A DNA stretch of 64,000 nucleotides, from the NCBI RefSeq assembly GCF_902859935.1, contig NZ_CADIKI010000012.1, positions 1-64,000 of the forward strand, written 5' to 3'. Source of the stretch: Paraburkholderia fynbosensis (lineage in GTDB: Bacteria > Pseudomonadota > Gammaproteobacteria > Burkholderiales > Burkholderiaceae). A program made the translations under genes and the position numbers. The notes below the pieces were generated by a model. The model was not told the origin of the DNA. It saw nothing but the letters and a program-made list of their open reading frames with translations, and did no database searches. Positions 8,596-16,502 of the stretch are shown here, piece after piece (position 1 is the first letter of the stretch; the number at the start of each line of letters is the position of its first letter).

Positions 8596-9006
8596 ATGGA
8601 ATTCGATACGAAAGTCGCGATCATCGTGCTGGACGATCTCGCCGTGTGGCAAAAACTCAATGTGACCGCGTTTCTCGCCACCGGCATCGCGGGCGCCGCG
8701 CCCGAGGCGCTCGGCGAGCCATACGAGGACGCGGCTGGCCGCCGACATGCGCGGCTGCTCGGCCAGCCGATGATGGTCTATCAGGCGGACAACGCGGGTT
8801 TGCTGCGCGCGTTTCGTCAGGGCATCGAACGCGAGTTGACGCGCGCCGTGTATGTCCGCGCGATGTTCTCCACCGGACATGACGAAGCGAACCGCGAGGC
8901 GTTTCGCGCCGAGCCCGCCGACGCGCCTGATCTCGTCGGAATCGCGGTGCGAGGGCCGAAGAAAGCGGTCGACAAGGCGGTCAAGGGTCTTGCGCTGCAT
9001 GCGTGA
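8596..9006 (+). CDS. DUF2000 family protein
   Basis: This 136-residue cytosolic protein opens MEFDTKVAIIVLDDLAVWQKLNVTAF and includes the DUF2000 hallmarks LGQPMMVY and a C-terminal segment LVGIAVRGPKKAVDKAVKGL. The family has a fold related to peptidyl-tRNA hydrolase 2, and its function is not established. In many genomes it sits beside an Lrp/AsnC regulator, as here, where the regulator is convergent and only 22 bases away. The start follows a weak GGAGCG ribosome site. Confidence 0.8.
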   Translation: MEFDTKVAIIVLDDLAVWQKLNVTAFLATGIAGAAPEALGEPYEDAAGRRHARLLGQPMMVYQADNAGLLRAFRQGIERELTRAVYVRAMFSTGHDEANREAFRAEPADAPDLVGIAVRGPKKAVDKAVKGLALHA

Positions 9007-9028
9007 GCGGCATGCTTCAGTCACCGCG

Positions 9029-9553
9029 CTACAGGTTCGAGCTCGGCCCGCGCTCCAGATACGTGGTCAGCGCAATGTAGCTGCGCGTGCCGGTGAAGCC
9101 TTCTATCGCGTGAATGCGCGCGAGCAGTTGTTCGAGCGATTGAGTGTCGCGCGTACGTACTTTCAGCAGCATCGCGCTCTCGCCCGTCACCGTATGAATC
9201 TCCTCGACGTCCGATAGCTCTTGCAGCGCAAGCAGTTGCCGCGTGACGGCCCAGCTCGTTGTATCCACGTGCACGAACGCGAGCAACGGGCGGTTCAGTT
9301 TCGCGGCGTCGAGTGCGGCGACAGTGGCCTTGATCACGCCTTCGCGCTTCAGACGCCGGGCGCGTTCGTGAACCGCGGGCGCAGACAAAAACAGCAGCTT
9401 GCCGAGTTCCGCGTAAGTGCGCGTGGCGTCTTCGGCGAGCAGCGCGAGCAGCTTGCGGTCGGTATCGTCCAGTGCGGCGGCGGACGGTTCTTGGGCGGAC
9501 GTTCTTGATGTTCTGGCGGTTCGAGTGGAGGGTCCGCGTGCGTTCGTGGTCAT
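9029..9553 (-). CDS. Lrp/AsnC family transcriptional regulator
   Basis: The protein has 174 residues. After a Thr/Ser/Arg-rich, probably disordered N-terminus of about 28 residues comes an AsnC-type winged helix (DDTDRKLLALLAEDATRTYAELGKLLFLSAPAVHERARRL). A RAM ligand-sensing domain follows (LAFVHVDT, then VEEIHTVTGESAMLLKVRTRD). Such proteins sense amino acids or acyl metabolites and form octamers. Its start is 6 bases from the end of the acyl-CoA synthetase gene, so it is probably the last gene of the SDR-synthetase-regulator operon. It may also control the neighbouring DUF2000 gene. The effector is unknown. Confidence 0.9.
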   Translation of the reverse strand: MTTNARGPSTRTARTSRTSAQEPSAAALDDTDRKLLALLAEDATRTYAELGKLLFLSAPAVHERARRLKREGVIKATVAALDAAKLNRPLLAFVHVDTTSWAVTRQLLALQELSDVEEIHTVTGESAMLLKVRTRDTQSLEQLLARIHAIEGFTGTRSYIALTTYLERGPSSNL

Positions 9554-9559
9554 CGGGTT

Positions 9560-11221
9560 TCAGGTTTTTGCAGTAGGGTCGCCCGCTTGCGGCGCGAGTC
9601 CTGCACGCAGCGCCTTGCGGATGACCTTGCCGGTTGCCGTCAACGGCAGACTGTCGACGAAGCGGATTTCGCGTGGATATTCATGCGCGGCGAGGCGCGT
9701 CTTGACGTGCTGCTGAATCTCGCGCACGAGCGCTGCATCGCCGACGAAACCCGGCTTCAGCACCACGAACGCCATCACGATTTCGGTGCGCTCGCGATCC
9801 GGTGCGCCGATCACGGCCGCCATCGACACCGCAGGATGACGCAGCAGCGAATCTTCGATCGACGCCGGGCCGATCCGGTAACCGGCGCTCGTAATCACGT
9901 CGTCGCCACGGCCCACGAAACGGATGAAGCCATCCGCGTCGCGCGTGCCGAGGTCGCCGGTCAGCAGAAACCTGCCGCGGAATTTCTCGTGCGTCGCCGC
10001 TTCGTTGCGCCAGTACCCGAGGAACATCACCGGATCGGGCGCGGCCACCGCGATATCGCCGATCGCGCCCGGCGGCAGTTCGTCGCCGTTCGCATCGACG
10101 ATCGCGACATGATGCCCCGGCACCGCGCGGCCGATCGCGCCGAAGCGCGGCTCGAACAGCGCCGCGCACGACGACACCACGACGTTGCATTCGGTCTGTC
10201 CATAGAACTCGTTGATCGTCACGCCGAGCGCCGCGCGGCCCCAGCCGATCAACTCCTCGCCGAGCGATTCGCCGCCGCTCGCCACCGAGCGCAATGCGAG
10301 ATGCCAGCGTTCCGGATGCGCGACGCCGCGCATCATCTTCAGCGCGGTCGGCGGCAGGAACGTATGCGAGACCGCGTGGCGCGCCATCAGATCGAATGCG
10401 GCCTCGCCGTCGAATTTCGCAAAGCGGCGCGCGAGCACCGCGACGCCGTGATGCCACGACGGCAGCAGCACGTCGAACAGGCCGCCGATCCATGCCCAGT
10501 CCGCCGGCGTCCACATTAGCGTGGCGTGCGCGGGAAAGCCCTGCTGCGACATCTCGACGCCGGGCAGATGACCCAGCAACACGCGATGCCCATGCAACGC
10601 GCCCTTAGGTTTGCCGGTCGTACCCGACGTGTAGATGATGACCGCGGGATCGTCTGCGCCGGTGTCGACCGGCGTGAAGTCTGCGGATGCATGCGTTAGC
10701 GCCTGCCAGAACGCACGCACGGGCGCGGACGGGTCGGCGCGATCCTGTTCGATATCGACGCTGAAGACGTTGCGCAACTCGGGCAATGCGGCGCGAATCT
10801 CGTCGACTTTCTGCACGCCCGCGTGATCGGTGATCAGCGCCACCGCGCCGCTGTCGCCGAGACGATGTTCGATCGCGTCGACGCCGAAGAGCGCGAATAG
10901 CGGCACGGCCACCATGCCCGCCTTGTACGCGGCGAGATGCGCGATGGCGGTCTCGATCGATTGCGACAGGAAGATGCCGACGCGGTCGCCGCGTTGCGCG
11001 CCGCTTGCCTGCAATGTGTTCGCGAAGCGGTCGGACAAGGTCTTCAATTCGTCGAACGTGTAGCGCGTGGCGTGGCCGTCGGCGTCTTCGACGATCAGCG
11101 CAAGACGGCCCGAGCCGTCGGCCCATTTGTCGCAGACGTCGACGCCGATGTTGTAGCGCGGCGCAATACGCCACGCGAAATTCGCCGTCAGCGAATCGTA
11201 GGTCTGGCCTTCGAGGTTCAT
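9560..11221 (-). CDS. Acyl-CoA synthetase (AMP-forming), medium-chain type
   Basis: This 553-residue ANL-superfamily ligase activates a carboxylic acid to its CoA thioester through an acyl-adenylate. Motifs in order: phosphate loop VIIYTSGTTGKPKGALHGH, NEFYGQTECNVVVSS, hinge region LLTGDLGTRDADGFIRFVGRGDD, and the C-terminal catalytic Lys in LPLTATGKVIRKALR. Length and motif spelling fit medium-chain/benzoate-type synthetases (AcsM-like). It lies 63 bases downstream of the SDR gene; that gap holds three short direct repeats of cttcgtgtc. It probably supplies acyl-CoA to the dehydrogenases and FadB-like enzyme encoded at 14.3-18.9 kb. The exact substrate is unknown. Confidence 0.88.
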   Translation of the reverse strand: MNLEGQTYDSLTANFAWRIAPRYNIGVDVCDKWADGSGRLALIVEDADGHATRYTFDELKTLSDRFANTLQASGAQRGDRVGIFLSQSIETAIAHLAAYKAGMVAVPLFALFGVDAIEHRLGDSGAVALITDHAGVQKVDEIRAALPELRNVFSVDIEQDRADPSAPVRAFWQALTHASADFTPVDTGADDPAVIIYTSGTTGKPKGALHGHRVLLGHLPGVEMSQQGFPAHATLMWTPADWAWIGGLFDVLLPSWHHGVAVLARRFAKFDGEAAFDLMARHAVSHTFLPPTALKMMRGVAHPERWHLALRSVASGGESLGEELIGWGRAALGVTINEFYGQTECNVVVSSCAALFEPRFGAIGRAVPGHHVAIVDANGDELPPGAIGDIAVAAPDPVMFLGYWRNEAATHEKFRGRFLLTGDLGTRDADGFIRFVGRGDDVITSAGYRIGPASIEDSLLRHPAVSMAAVIGAPDRERTEIVMAFVVLKPGFVGDAALVREIQQHVKTRLAAHEYPREIRFVDSLPLTATGKVIRKALRAGLAPQAGDPTAKT

Positions 11222-11284
11222 CGTGTCTCCTTCGTGTCGCCTTCGTGTCGCTTCGACTGGCGGACGGTTTGCGTGGCGTGCCGC

Positions 11285-12223
11285 CTATGCGTGTGGCTCG
11301 ACCTGGTCCTGCAAACCCGTCGGCGGCTCATAGCGCGGAAAACCGTTGTATTCGATCGTACGCTCCGCTTGCGCTAACGGCCAGGAATGACGCGCGTTCG
11401 GCACGCCGCCGTCGACGCGAATCACCGTACCGTTGATGAACGCCGACGCTTCCGAGAGCAGAAACACGGCTGCGCTGGCGAGTTCGGACTCGGTGCCGAA
11501 GCGTTGCAGCGGCACCTTGTGTTTCAGCGTGCGCAACAGCGCCTGGTAATCCTCATGGTAGCTGTCCATCCCGGCCGAGGCGATCCAGCCTGGCGCAACG
11601 GCATTGACTCGCACGCCCGCGTGGCCCCACTCGCAGGCGGCGGTTTCCGTGAAATTCCATACACCCGCGCGAGCCGCGCCCGAGTGGCCCATGCCAGGCA
11701 TGCCGCCCCAGATGTCGGCGAGCATGTTCACGATCGCGCCGCCGTGATGCTGCATCCATTGCGTATAGCACTCGCGCGACATCAGAAAGGTGCCGTGCAA
11801 ATTGTTGCGCACGACCGCGTCCCAGCCATTCAACGAAATCTTTTCCAGCGGAGCCGGAAATTGACCGCCGGCGCAATTGAACAGACCGTCGATGTGGCCC
11901 AACTCCGCGATGATCGAGGCGATCGTTTCGCGGACCTGCGGTTCGTGGCGGATGTCGCACGGGTAGATGCTGTGGCCACCGGCGACGGCTGGATGGTCCG
12001 CCGCCAACTCGGCCAGCACGGCTTTCAGTTTGTCTTCGCTGCGGCCGATCAGCGCCAGCCTCGCTCCCAACGACGCGAGTTCGTGCGCCGTGCAACGACC
12101 CAGCCCACTGCCGGCACCGGTGACGACGATCACCTGGCCGGCGAACAGGCCTTCCCGAAACACCGAACGGTAGCCGTTCAATGAAGAAGGCAGCGATGAG
12201 GTCCGCTGCGAAGCTGTAGGCAT
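11285..12223 (-). CDS. SDR oxidoreductase resembling trans-2-enoyl-CoA reductase (PECR type)
   Basis: This 312-residue Rossmann-fold protein carries the NAD(P) motif TGAGSGLGRC (near residue 35) and NCAGGQFPAP. It has no classical YxxxK. The corresponding segment reads MGHSGAARAGVWNFTETAACEW, closely echoing HSGAARAGV of peroxisomal trans-2-enoyl-CoA reductase; the C-terminal INGTVIRVDGG is normal. It therefore probably acts on enoyl- or dienoyl-CoA. It is the first gene of the operon with the acyl-CoA synthetase and is divergent from a TetR gene whose putative operator overlaps its upstream region. It could equally be a 2,4-dienoyl-CoA reductase-like enzyme. Confidence 0.78.
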   Translation of the reverse strand: MPTASQRTSSLPSSLNGYRSVFREGLFAGQVIVVTGAGSGLGRCTAHELASLGARLALIGRSEDKLKAVLAELAADHPAVAGGHSIYPCDIRHEPQVRETIASIIAELGHIDGLFNCAGGQFPAPLEKISLNGWDAVVRNNLHGTFLMSRECYTQWMQHHGGAIVNMLADIWGGMPGMGHSGAARAGVWNFTETAACEWGHAGVRVNAVAPGWIASAGMDSYHEDYQALLRTLKHKVPLQRFGTESELASAAVFLLSEASAFINGTVIRVDGGVPNARHSWPLAQAERTIEYNGFPRYEPPTGLQDQVEPHA

Positions 12224-12264
12224 GCGAGCTGTCTCCGTAACTTGCTGCTGCTTTTTTGAAGTGT

Positions 12265-12279
12265 TTGAGTTTAGCTCAA
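12265..12279. promoter_or_regulatory. Putative TetR operator, SDR-proximal copy
   Basis: The 15-bp inverted repeat TTGAGTTTAGCTCAA lies 42 bases upstream of the SDR start. Its reverse complement differs at only one position from a second copy at 12350-12364 in front of the divergent TetR gene. Paired identical operators in a divergent TetR promoter region are a standard autoregulatory design. An additional TTGAG half-site is at about 12297. Confidence 0.65.
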
Positions 12280-12349
12280 GTTACGACGAAGAGCAGTTGA
12301 GTGCATAAATTTCAGAGGAATTTCTGCGCGCCTTTCCACAAAATTTATA

Positions 12350-12364
12350 TTGAGCTAGACTCAA
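12350..12364. promoter_or_regulatory. Putative TetR operator, tetR-proximal copy
   Basis: The inverted repeat TTGAGCTAGACTCAA is 40 bases upstream of the TetR start. It overlaps the end of a TATATT sequence (12346-12351) that could be the -10 box of that gene, so binding would block transcription. It matches the copy at 12265-12279 read in the opposite orientation (14 of 15 bases). Confidence 0.65.
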
Positions 12365-12404
12365 CTAACCTGCCAATGCTACTCCCGACCACCTCATTGC
12401 CGCA

Positions 12405-13109
12405 ATGAACACGTCCTCCCTCTCCCGTCGCGTGCCCGTGCAGGCACGCTCCGAGCAGCGCCTCAAGACGATTCTCGAAGCAGCCCGGCTCGTGTTTTCC
12501 GAAGTCGGCTATGCCGGCGCCACCATGACGGAAATCGCGCGGCGCGTGGGGGTGTCCGAGGCGACGATCTTCACTTACTTCGCAAGCAAGCGCGATCTGT
12601 GCGTTCGCGTACTCGGCAACTGGTACGACGAGATCATCGCCCAGGTGGAAAATGAATTGCCCTTGATTGCCGGCACGCGCAGCAAGTTCGCGTACCTCGT
12701 GCGTACGCATCTCTATCGCCTGACCGTCGACGGAACCGGACTGTGCGCGCTGATTCTTTCCGAAGGGCGCGAGAAAGACGACAAGTTCGGCGACGTGATC
12801 GTCGAGTTGCAGCGCCGTTATACCGCGCCGATGATGAGCGTGCTCGCCGAAGGCGTGGCGAATGGCGACATCCGCGCCGACATGTCGCTCGGGCTCCTGC
12901 GCTCCGCCATCTACGGTCCGATGGAGCACGTGCTGTGGGATGCCGTGCGCAAGGAGAGAGCCGTCGATATCGAAGCGACCGCTGCTTCGCTGGCCGAGTT
13001 GCTGTGGCAGGGACTCGTGCCGCCGGATGCGCGGCGCGGCGCGCTACAGCAACTACGCAGTGATATCGTCGGAGCGGTCAGGCGATTCGAGGCGGCAGTG
13101 TCGAAGTAG
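12405..13109 (+). CDS. TetR family transcriptional repressor
   Basis: The protein has 234 residues with an N-terminal TetR helix-turn-helix: RLKTILEAARLVFSEVGYAG, then MTEIARRVGVSEATIFTYFASKRDL (about residues 20-65). An all-helical ligand domain follows. Divergent transcription from the SDR/acyl-CoA-synthetase operon and two shared 15-bp operators imply that it represses that operon and itself, most likely with an acyl-CoA as inducer. The ligand is inferred from context only. Confidence 0.9.
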   Translation: MNTSSLSRRVPVQARSEQRLKTILEAARLVFSEVGYAGATMTEIARRVGVSEATIFTYFASKRDLCVRVLGNWYDEIIAQVENELPLIAGTRSKFAYLVRTHLYRLTVDGTGLCALILSEGREKDDKFGDVIVELQRRYTAPMMSVLAEGVANGDIRADMSLGLLRSAIYGPMEHVLWDAVRKERAVDIEATAASLAELLWQGLVPPDARRGALQQLRSDIVGAVRRFEAAVSK

Positions 13110-13244
13110 CGCTACACGGGGCCGCCCGCGTGACGCGCAACAGCGCAGCCCAACGGCGCGTCCTTCGAATGCGCGGTTGGCCCGCGCAGCGCAAGACTTC
13201 ACCGCCCTCCCTGCCCCTTCTACGCCGCGACTACACACGGGCGA

Positions 13245-14153
13245 TCACGCAACCACGCCCCGCCCCGTCCCACGCGCGTGCTGCAAAACAAATTCGATAA
13301 AAGTCGCGGCAGCGCGCGTGTGATGCCGGTTCGGCATATAGAGCATGTACATGTGCGTGCCGAAGATGCTCAGGCGCCATTCGTCGAGCGCGGTCACGAC
13401 GTCGCCGCGTTTCAGATCGTCCTGCACCACGTAGTCGGGCACGAGTCCCACGCCCAGACCCGCGAGCACCGCCTGACGCAGGAACAGAAAGTTTTCGGAA
13501 ATGATAGCCGGCTCCAGCAGCACCTCGTGCCGCTCGTCGCGCAGATAAGCGGCGACGCGCAATTGTCTGCCGACCACGGCCGCCGTGATGAGCGGCGCAG
13601 TGCGCAGATCGTCCAGTTTCGCGGGCATGCCGTGCGTTTGCGCAAATACCGGCGACGCGCACGCGACATAGCTCACCGGCCCCATGTCGCGCGCGACCAG
13701 ATTTTGCGGCGGCTCCGACATGACCCGCACCGCGATATCGACTTCGTCGCGCATGAGGTCCTCGACGCGGTTCTCGAACATCACGTCCAGCACGATGCCC
13801 GGATAAAGCCGCTTGAACGCGATCAGCCAGTCGGACATCACGAGCTGACCGTAGCCGCTCGGCACGCTAAGCCGCACGCGCCCCTGCAGGCTCTGCCCGA
13901 GCGTTGCGACCGACTCGCGCGCGGCGAGCAGCGCGTTCTGGATCGTGCGGCCATGTTCGTATAGCTGTAGCCCGATTTCGGTCGGCTCGACCCGGCGCGT
14001 GGTGCGTCTGACCAGTTGCAGCCCGATCGAGCGCTCCAGTTGATTCAGGTGATAACTCACGTTCGCGCGGCTCATTTTGAGCCGGCGCGCGGCTTCGCTC
14101 AGGTTGCCCGCATCGAGAATCTCCACGAGCAAGGTCAGGGAGTTGACGTCCAT
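13245..14153 (-). CDS. LysR family transcriptional regulator
   Basis: The 302-residue protein from ATG 14153 opens MDVNSLTLLVEILDAGNLSEAARRLKMSRANVSYHLNQLE, a normal LysR winged helix, followed by a periplasmic-binding-like effector domain (LRLSVPSGYGQ-type entry, AGLGVGLVPDYVVQDD near the end). An upstream in-frame ATG at 14192 would place the operator palindromes inside the coding region, so 14153 is preferred. It is divergent from the FadB-like operon, which it presumably controls through the repeated TGTCAA sites between them. The effector is not known. Confidence 0.88.
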   Translation of the reverse strand: MDVNSLTLLVEILDAGNLSEAARRLKMSRANVSYHLNQLERSIGLQLVRRTTRRVEPTEIGLQLYEHGRTIQNALLAARESVATLGQSLQGRVRLSVPSGYGQLVMSDWLIAFKRLYPGIVLDVMFENRVEDLMRDEVDIAVRVMSEPPQNLVARDMGPVSYVACASPVFAQTHGMPAKLDDLRTAPLITAAVVGRQLRVAAYLRDERHEVLLEPAIISENFLFLRQAVLAGLGVGLVPDYVVQDDLKRGDVVTALDEWRLSIFGTHMYMLYMPNRHHTRAAATFIEFVLQHARGTGRGVVA

Positions 14154-14164
14154 GGCGGCGCCCT

Positions 14165-14211
14165 TGTCAAAATAGTTTTGACAGTCTGTCAACCCGGCAT
14201 GTGATTGTCAA
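14165..14211. promoter_or_regulatory. Cluster of TGTCAA inverted repeats between lysR and the fadB-like operon
   Basis: Four copies of the half-site TGTCAA or its complement occur in 47 bases. TGTCAAAATAGTTTTGACA (14165-14183) is a perfect repeat with 8-bp arms. It overlaps TTGACAGTCTGTCAA (14178-14192), a perfect repeat with 7-bp arms. A further TTGTCAA is at 14205-14211. The arrangement suits cooperative binding of a LysR tetramer to recognition and activation sites. Assignment to the adjacent LysR protein is inferred. Confidence 0.65.
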
Positions 14212-14295
14212 TGAACCTTGATCACTCCACAATCGGGACAATTCGCCAGAGCCGGCACGCCTCGAATGCCTGCATAACCGTCAGGAGACGACATC

Positions 14296-16422
14296 ATGAC
14301 CCTCGACCCTTCGGCCGACGCCGCCCTTGTCACGCGCGAATTGCGCGGCAAGGTGCTGCTCGTCACCATCGACCACGCGCCGGTCAACGCGCTGTCTGCC
14401 GACGTGCGGCGCGGCCTGCTCGCCGCGATCGAAGCCGCCGACGCCGACAAGTCCATTGAAGCCGTGTTGATTGTCGGCGCGGGGCGCAACTTTATCGCCG
14501 GTGCGGATATTCGCGAGTTCGGCAAACCGCCAGTGCCGCCGTCGCTGCCGGATGTGTGCAACCGCATCGAAGCGTGCACGAAGCCGGTCGTCGCCGCGAT
14601 TCACGGCGCGGCGCTCGGCGGCGGCCTCGAAGTGGCGCTCGCCGCGCACTACCGGATCGCGGTGGACGGCGCGAAACTCGGCCTGCCCGAAGTGCAGCTC
14701 GGTCTGCTGCCGGGCGCGGGCGGCACGCAGCGCACACCGCGCCTGATCGGCGCAGCCGCCGCGCTCGATCTGATCCTCAGCGGCCGGCATACCGGCGCGA
14801 AGGAAGCGCACGCAATGGGACTTGTCGACCGGGTCGGCCGCAGCAGCGACATCCTCGCCGAAGGGCTCGCGTACACGCACGAACTGCTGGCCGCACACGC
14901 GCCGGTGCGCCGCACGCGCGACGCCGCCGCACTCGCCGATCGCGACGCGAGCCTCGCCGCCGTTGCCACGGCGCGCGCGGAAACCGCGAAGAAGTCGCGC
15001 GGCCTGTTCTCGCCGCTGAAGATCGTCGAGGCCGTCGAGGCCGCGATCGAACAGCCTTTCGACGGCGGACTGCGGCTCGAACGCAAACTGTTCCTGCAAT
15101 GTATCGACAGCCCGCAGCGCGCCGGCCTGATTCACGCGTTCTTTGCCGAGCGCGAAGTGCTGAAGGCGCCCGAGACGCGTGACGCGAAACCGCGCGCGCT
15201 CGATGCGATCGGCGTGGTCGGCGGCGGCACGATGGGCGCGGGCATCGCGGTCGCGGTGCTCGACGCCGGTCTACCGGTCACGATGATCGAACGCGACGAC
15301 GCGTCGCTCGCACGCGGTCGTGCGCACATCGAAAAAGTCTACGACGGCCTGATCGCCAAGGGCCGTCTGAGCGCGGAGAAGAAGGCGCAGATCATGACGC
15401 GCTGGAGCGGCAGCACGTCATATGACGCGCTCGCCCGCGCCGACCTCGTCATCGAAGCCGTGTTCGAGGATCTCGCGGTGAAACAGGCCGTGTTTGCCGA
15501 ACTCGATCGCGTGTGCAAAGCGGGCGCGGTGCTCGCGACCAACACGTCGTATCTCGACATCGACGCGCTGGCCGCCAGCATCTCGCGTCCCGCGGACGTC
15601 ATCGGCCTGCACTTCTTTTCGCCCGCCAACATCATGAAGCTGCTGGAAGTGGTGGTGCCGAAGCAGGTCCGCGCCGACGTGGTCGCCACGGCGTTCGAGC
15701 TTGCGAAGAAGCTGCGCAAGACGCCGGTGCGCGCGGGCGTGTGCGACGGCTTCATCGGCAACCGCGTGCTAGCCGTGTATCGCAGCGCCGCCGACGCGAT
15801 GATGGAAGACGGCGCGTCGCCGTATCAGATCGACGCTGCGGTGCGCGCGTTCGGCTTTCCGATGGGCCCGTTCCAGGTGGTCGACCTCGCGGGCGGCGAC
15901 ATCGGCTGGGCCACGCGCAAGCGGCGCGCGGCCACCCGCAACCCCGCCGCGCGCTACGTGCAGATCGCCGACCGCCTGTGCGAGCGCGGCTGGTTCGGTC
16001 AGAAAACCGGGCGTGGCTTTTATCTGTACCCCGAAGGATCGCGCAGCGGCACGCCCGATCCGGAAGTCGAAGCAATCATCGACGCTGAACGCGTGCGCGC
16101 CGGCATCACACCGCGCACCTTCACCGACGAGGAAATCGTGCGCCGCTACATGGCCGCGATGATCAACGAAGGCGCCAACGTCGTGCACGAACACATCGCG
16201 CTGCGCCCTTTGGATGTCGACGTGACCTTCCTGTACGGCTACGGATTTCCGCGCTATCGCGGTGGTCCGATGAAATACGCGGACATGATCGGCCTGCCGA
16301 AGATTCTTGCCGACATCCGCGAGTTCGCTAACGAAGACCCGCTGTTCTGGCGAGCATCGCCGCTTCTGATCGACCTCGTGGAACGCGGCGCCGATTTCGC
16401 GAGCCTGAATCAGTCGGCCTGA
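14296..16422 (+). CDS. Bifunctional enoyl-CoA hydratase / 3-hydroxyacyl-CoA dehydrogenase (FadB/PimF-like)
   Basis: This 708-residue two-domain enzyme catalyses two successive beta-oxidation steps. Residues 1-190 are a crotonase domain, with the oxyanion segments GRNFIAGADIREFG and HGAALGGGLEVALAAHYRIA, and the acid residue in LGLPEVQLGLLPGAGGTQR. From about residue 300 comes the NAD-binding dehydrogenase (IGVVGGGTMGAGIAVAVLDAG), with catalytic-His segment GLHFFSPANIMKLLEVV and a C-terminal repeat (YGYGFPRYRGGPMKYAD). It begins an operon with two acyl-CoA dehydrogenases and is divergent from a LysR gene. Similarity in layout to pimeloyl-CoA degradation operons suggests a dicarboxylate or ring-derived substrate. 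Confidence 0.9.
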   Translation: MTLDPSADAALVTRELRGKVLLVTIDHAPVNALSADVRRGLLAAIEAADADKSIEAVLIVGAGRNFIAGADIREFGKPPVPPSLPDVCNRIEACTKPVVAAIHGAALGGGLEVALAAHYRIAVDGAKLGLPEVQLGLLPGAGGTQRTPRLIGAAAALDLILSGRHTGAKEAHAMGLVDRVGRSSDILAEGLAYTHELLAAHAPVRRTRDAAALADRDASLAAVATARAETAKKSRGLFSPLKIVEAVEAAIEQPFDGGLRLERKLFLQCIDSPQRAGLIHAFFAEREVLKAPETRDAKPRALDAIGVVGGGTMGAGIAVAVLDAGLPVTMIERDDASLARGRAHIEKVYDGLIAKGRLSAEKKAQIMTRWSGSTSYDALARADLVIEAVFEDLAVKQAVFAELDRVCKAGAVLATNTSYLDIDALAASISRPADVIGLHFFSPANIMKLLEVVVPKQVRADVVATAFELAKKLRKTPVRAGVCDGFIGNRVLAVYRSAADAMMEDGASPYQIDAAVRAFGFPMGPFQVVDLAGGDIGWATRKRRAATRNPAARYVQIADRLCERGWFGQKTGRGFYLYPEGSRSGTPDPEVEAIIDAERVRAGITPRTFTDEEIVRRYMAAMINEGANVVHEHIALRPLDVDVTFLYGYGFPRYRGGPMKYADMIGLPKILADIREFANEDPLFWRASPLLIDLVERGADFASLNQSA

Positions 16423-16444
16423 GCCGACCTGTCATCCGACGCAG

Positions 16445-16478
16445 GCGGGCCGGTGCCATACTCGTCGCACCGGCCCGC
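16445..16478 (+). other. Stable hairpin between operon genes
   Basis: A perfect 12-bp inverted repeat, GCGGGCCGGTGC and its complement, encloses a 10-base loop in the 80-base gap between the FadB-like gene and the first dehydrogenase. No T-run follows, so it is not an intrinsic terminator. It may stabilise or punctuate the operon mRNA. Confidence 0.6.
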
Positions 16479-16502
16479 TCGCTCTCTACGGAACAACCCG
16501 CC

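Noticed and set aside
8410-9024. A 204-codon minus-strand protein opposite the DUF2000 gene
   Set aside because: It is a shadow frame of the conserved plus-strand DUF2000 gene, with no family resemblance.
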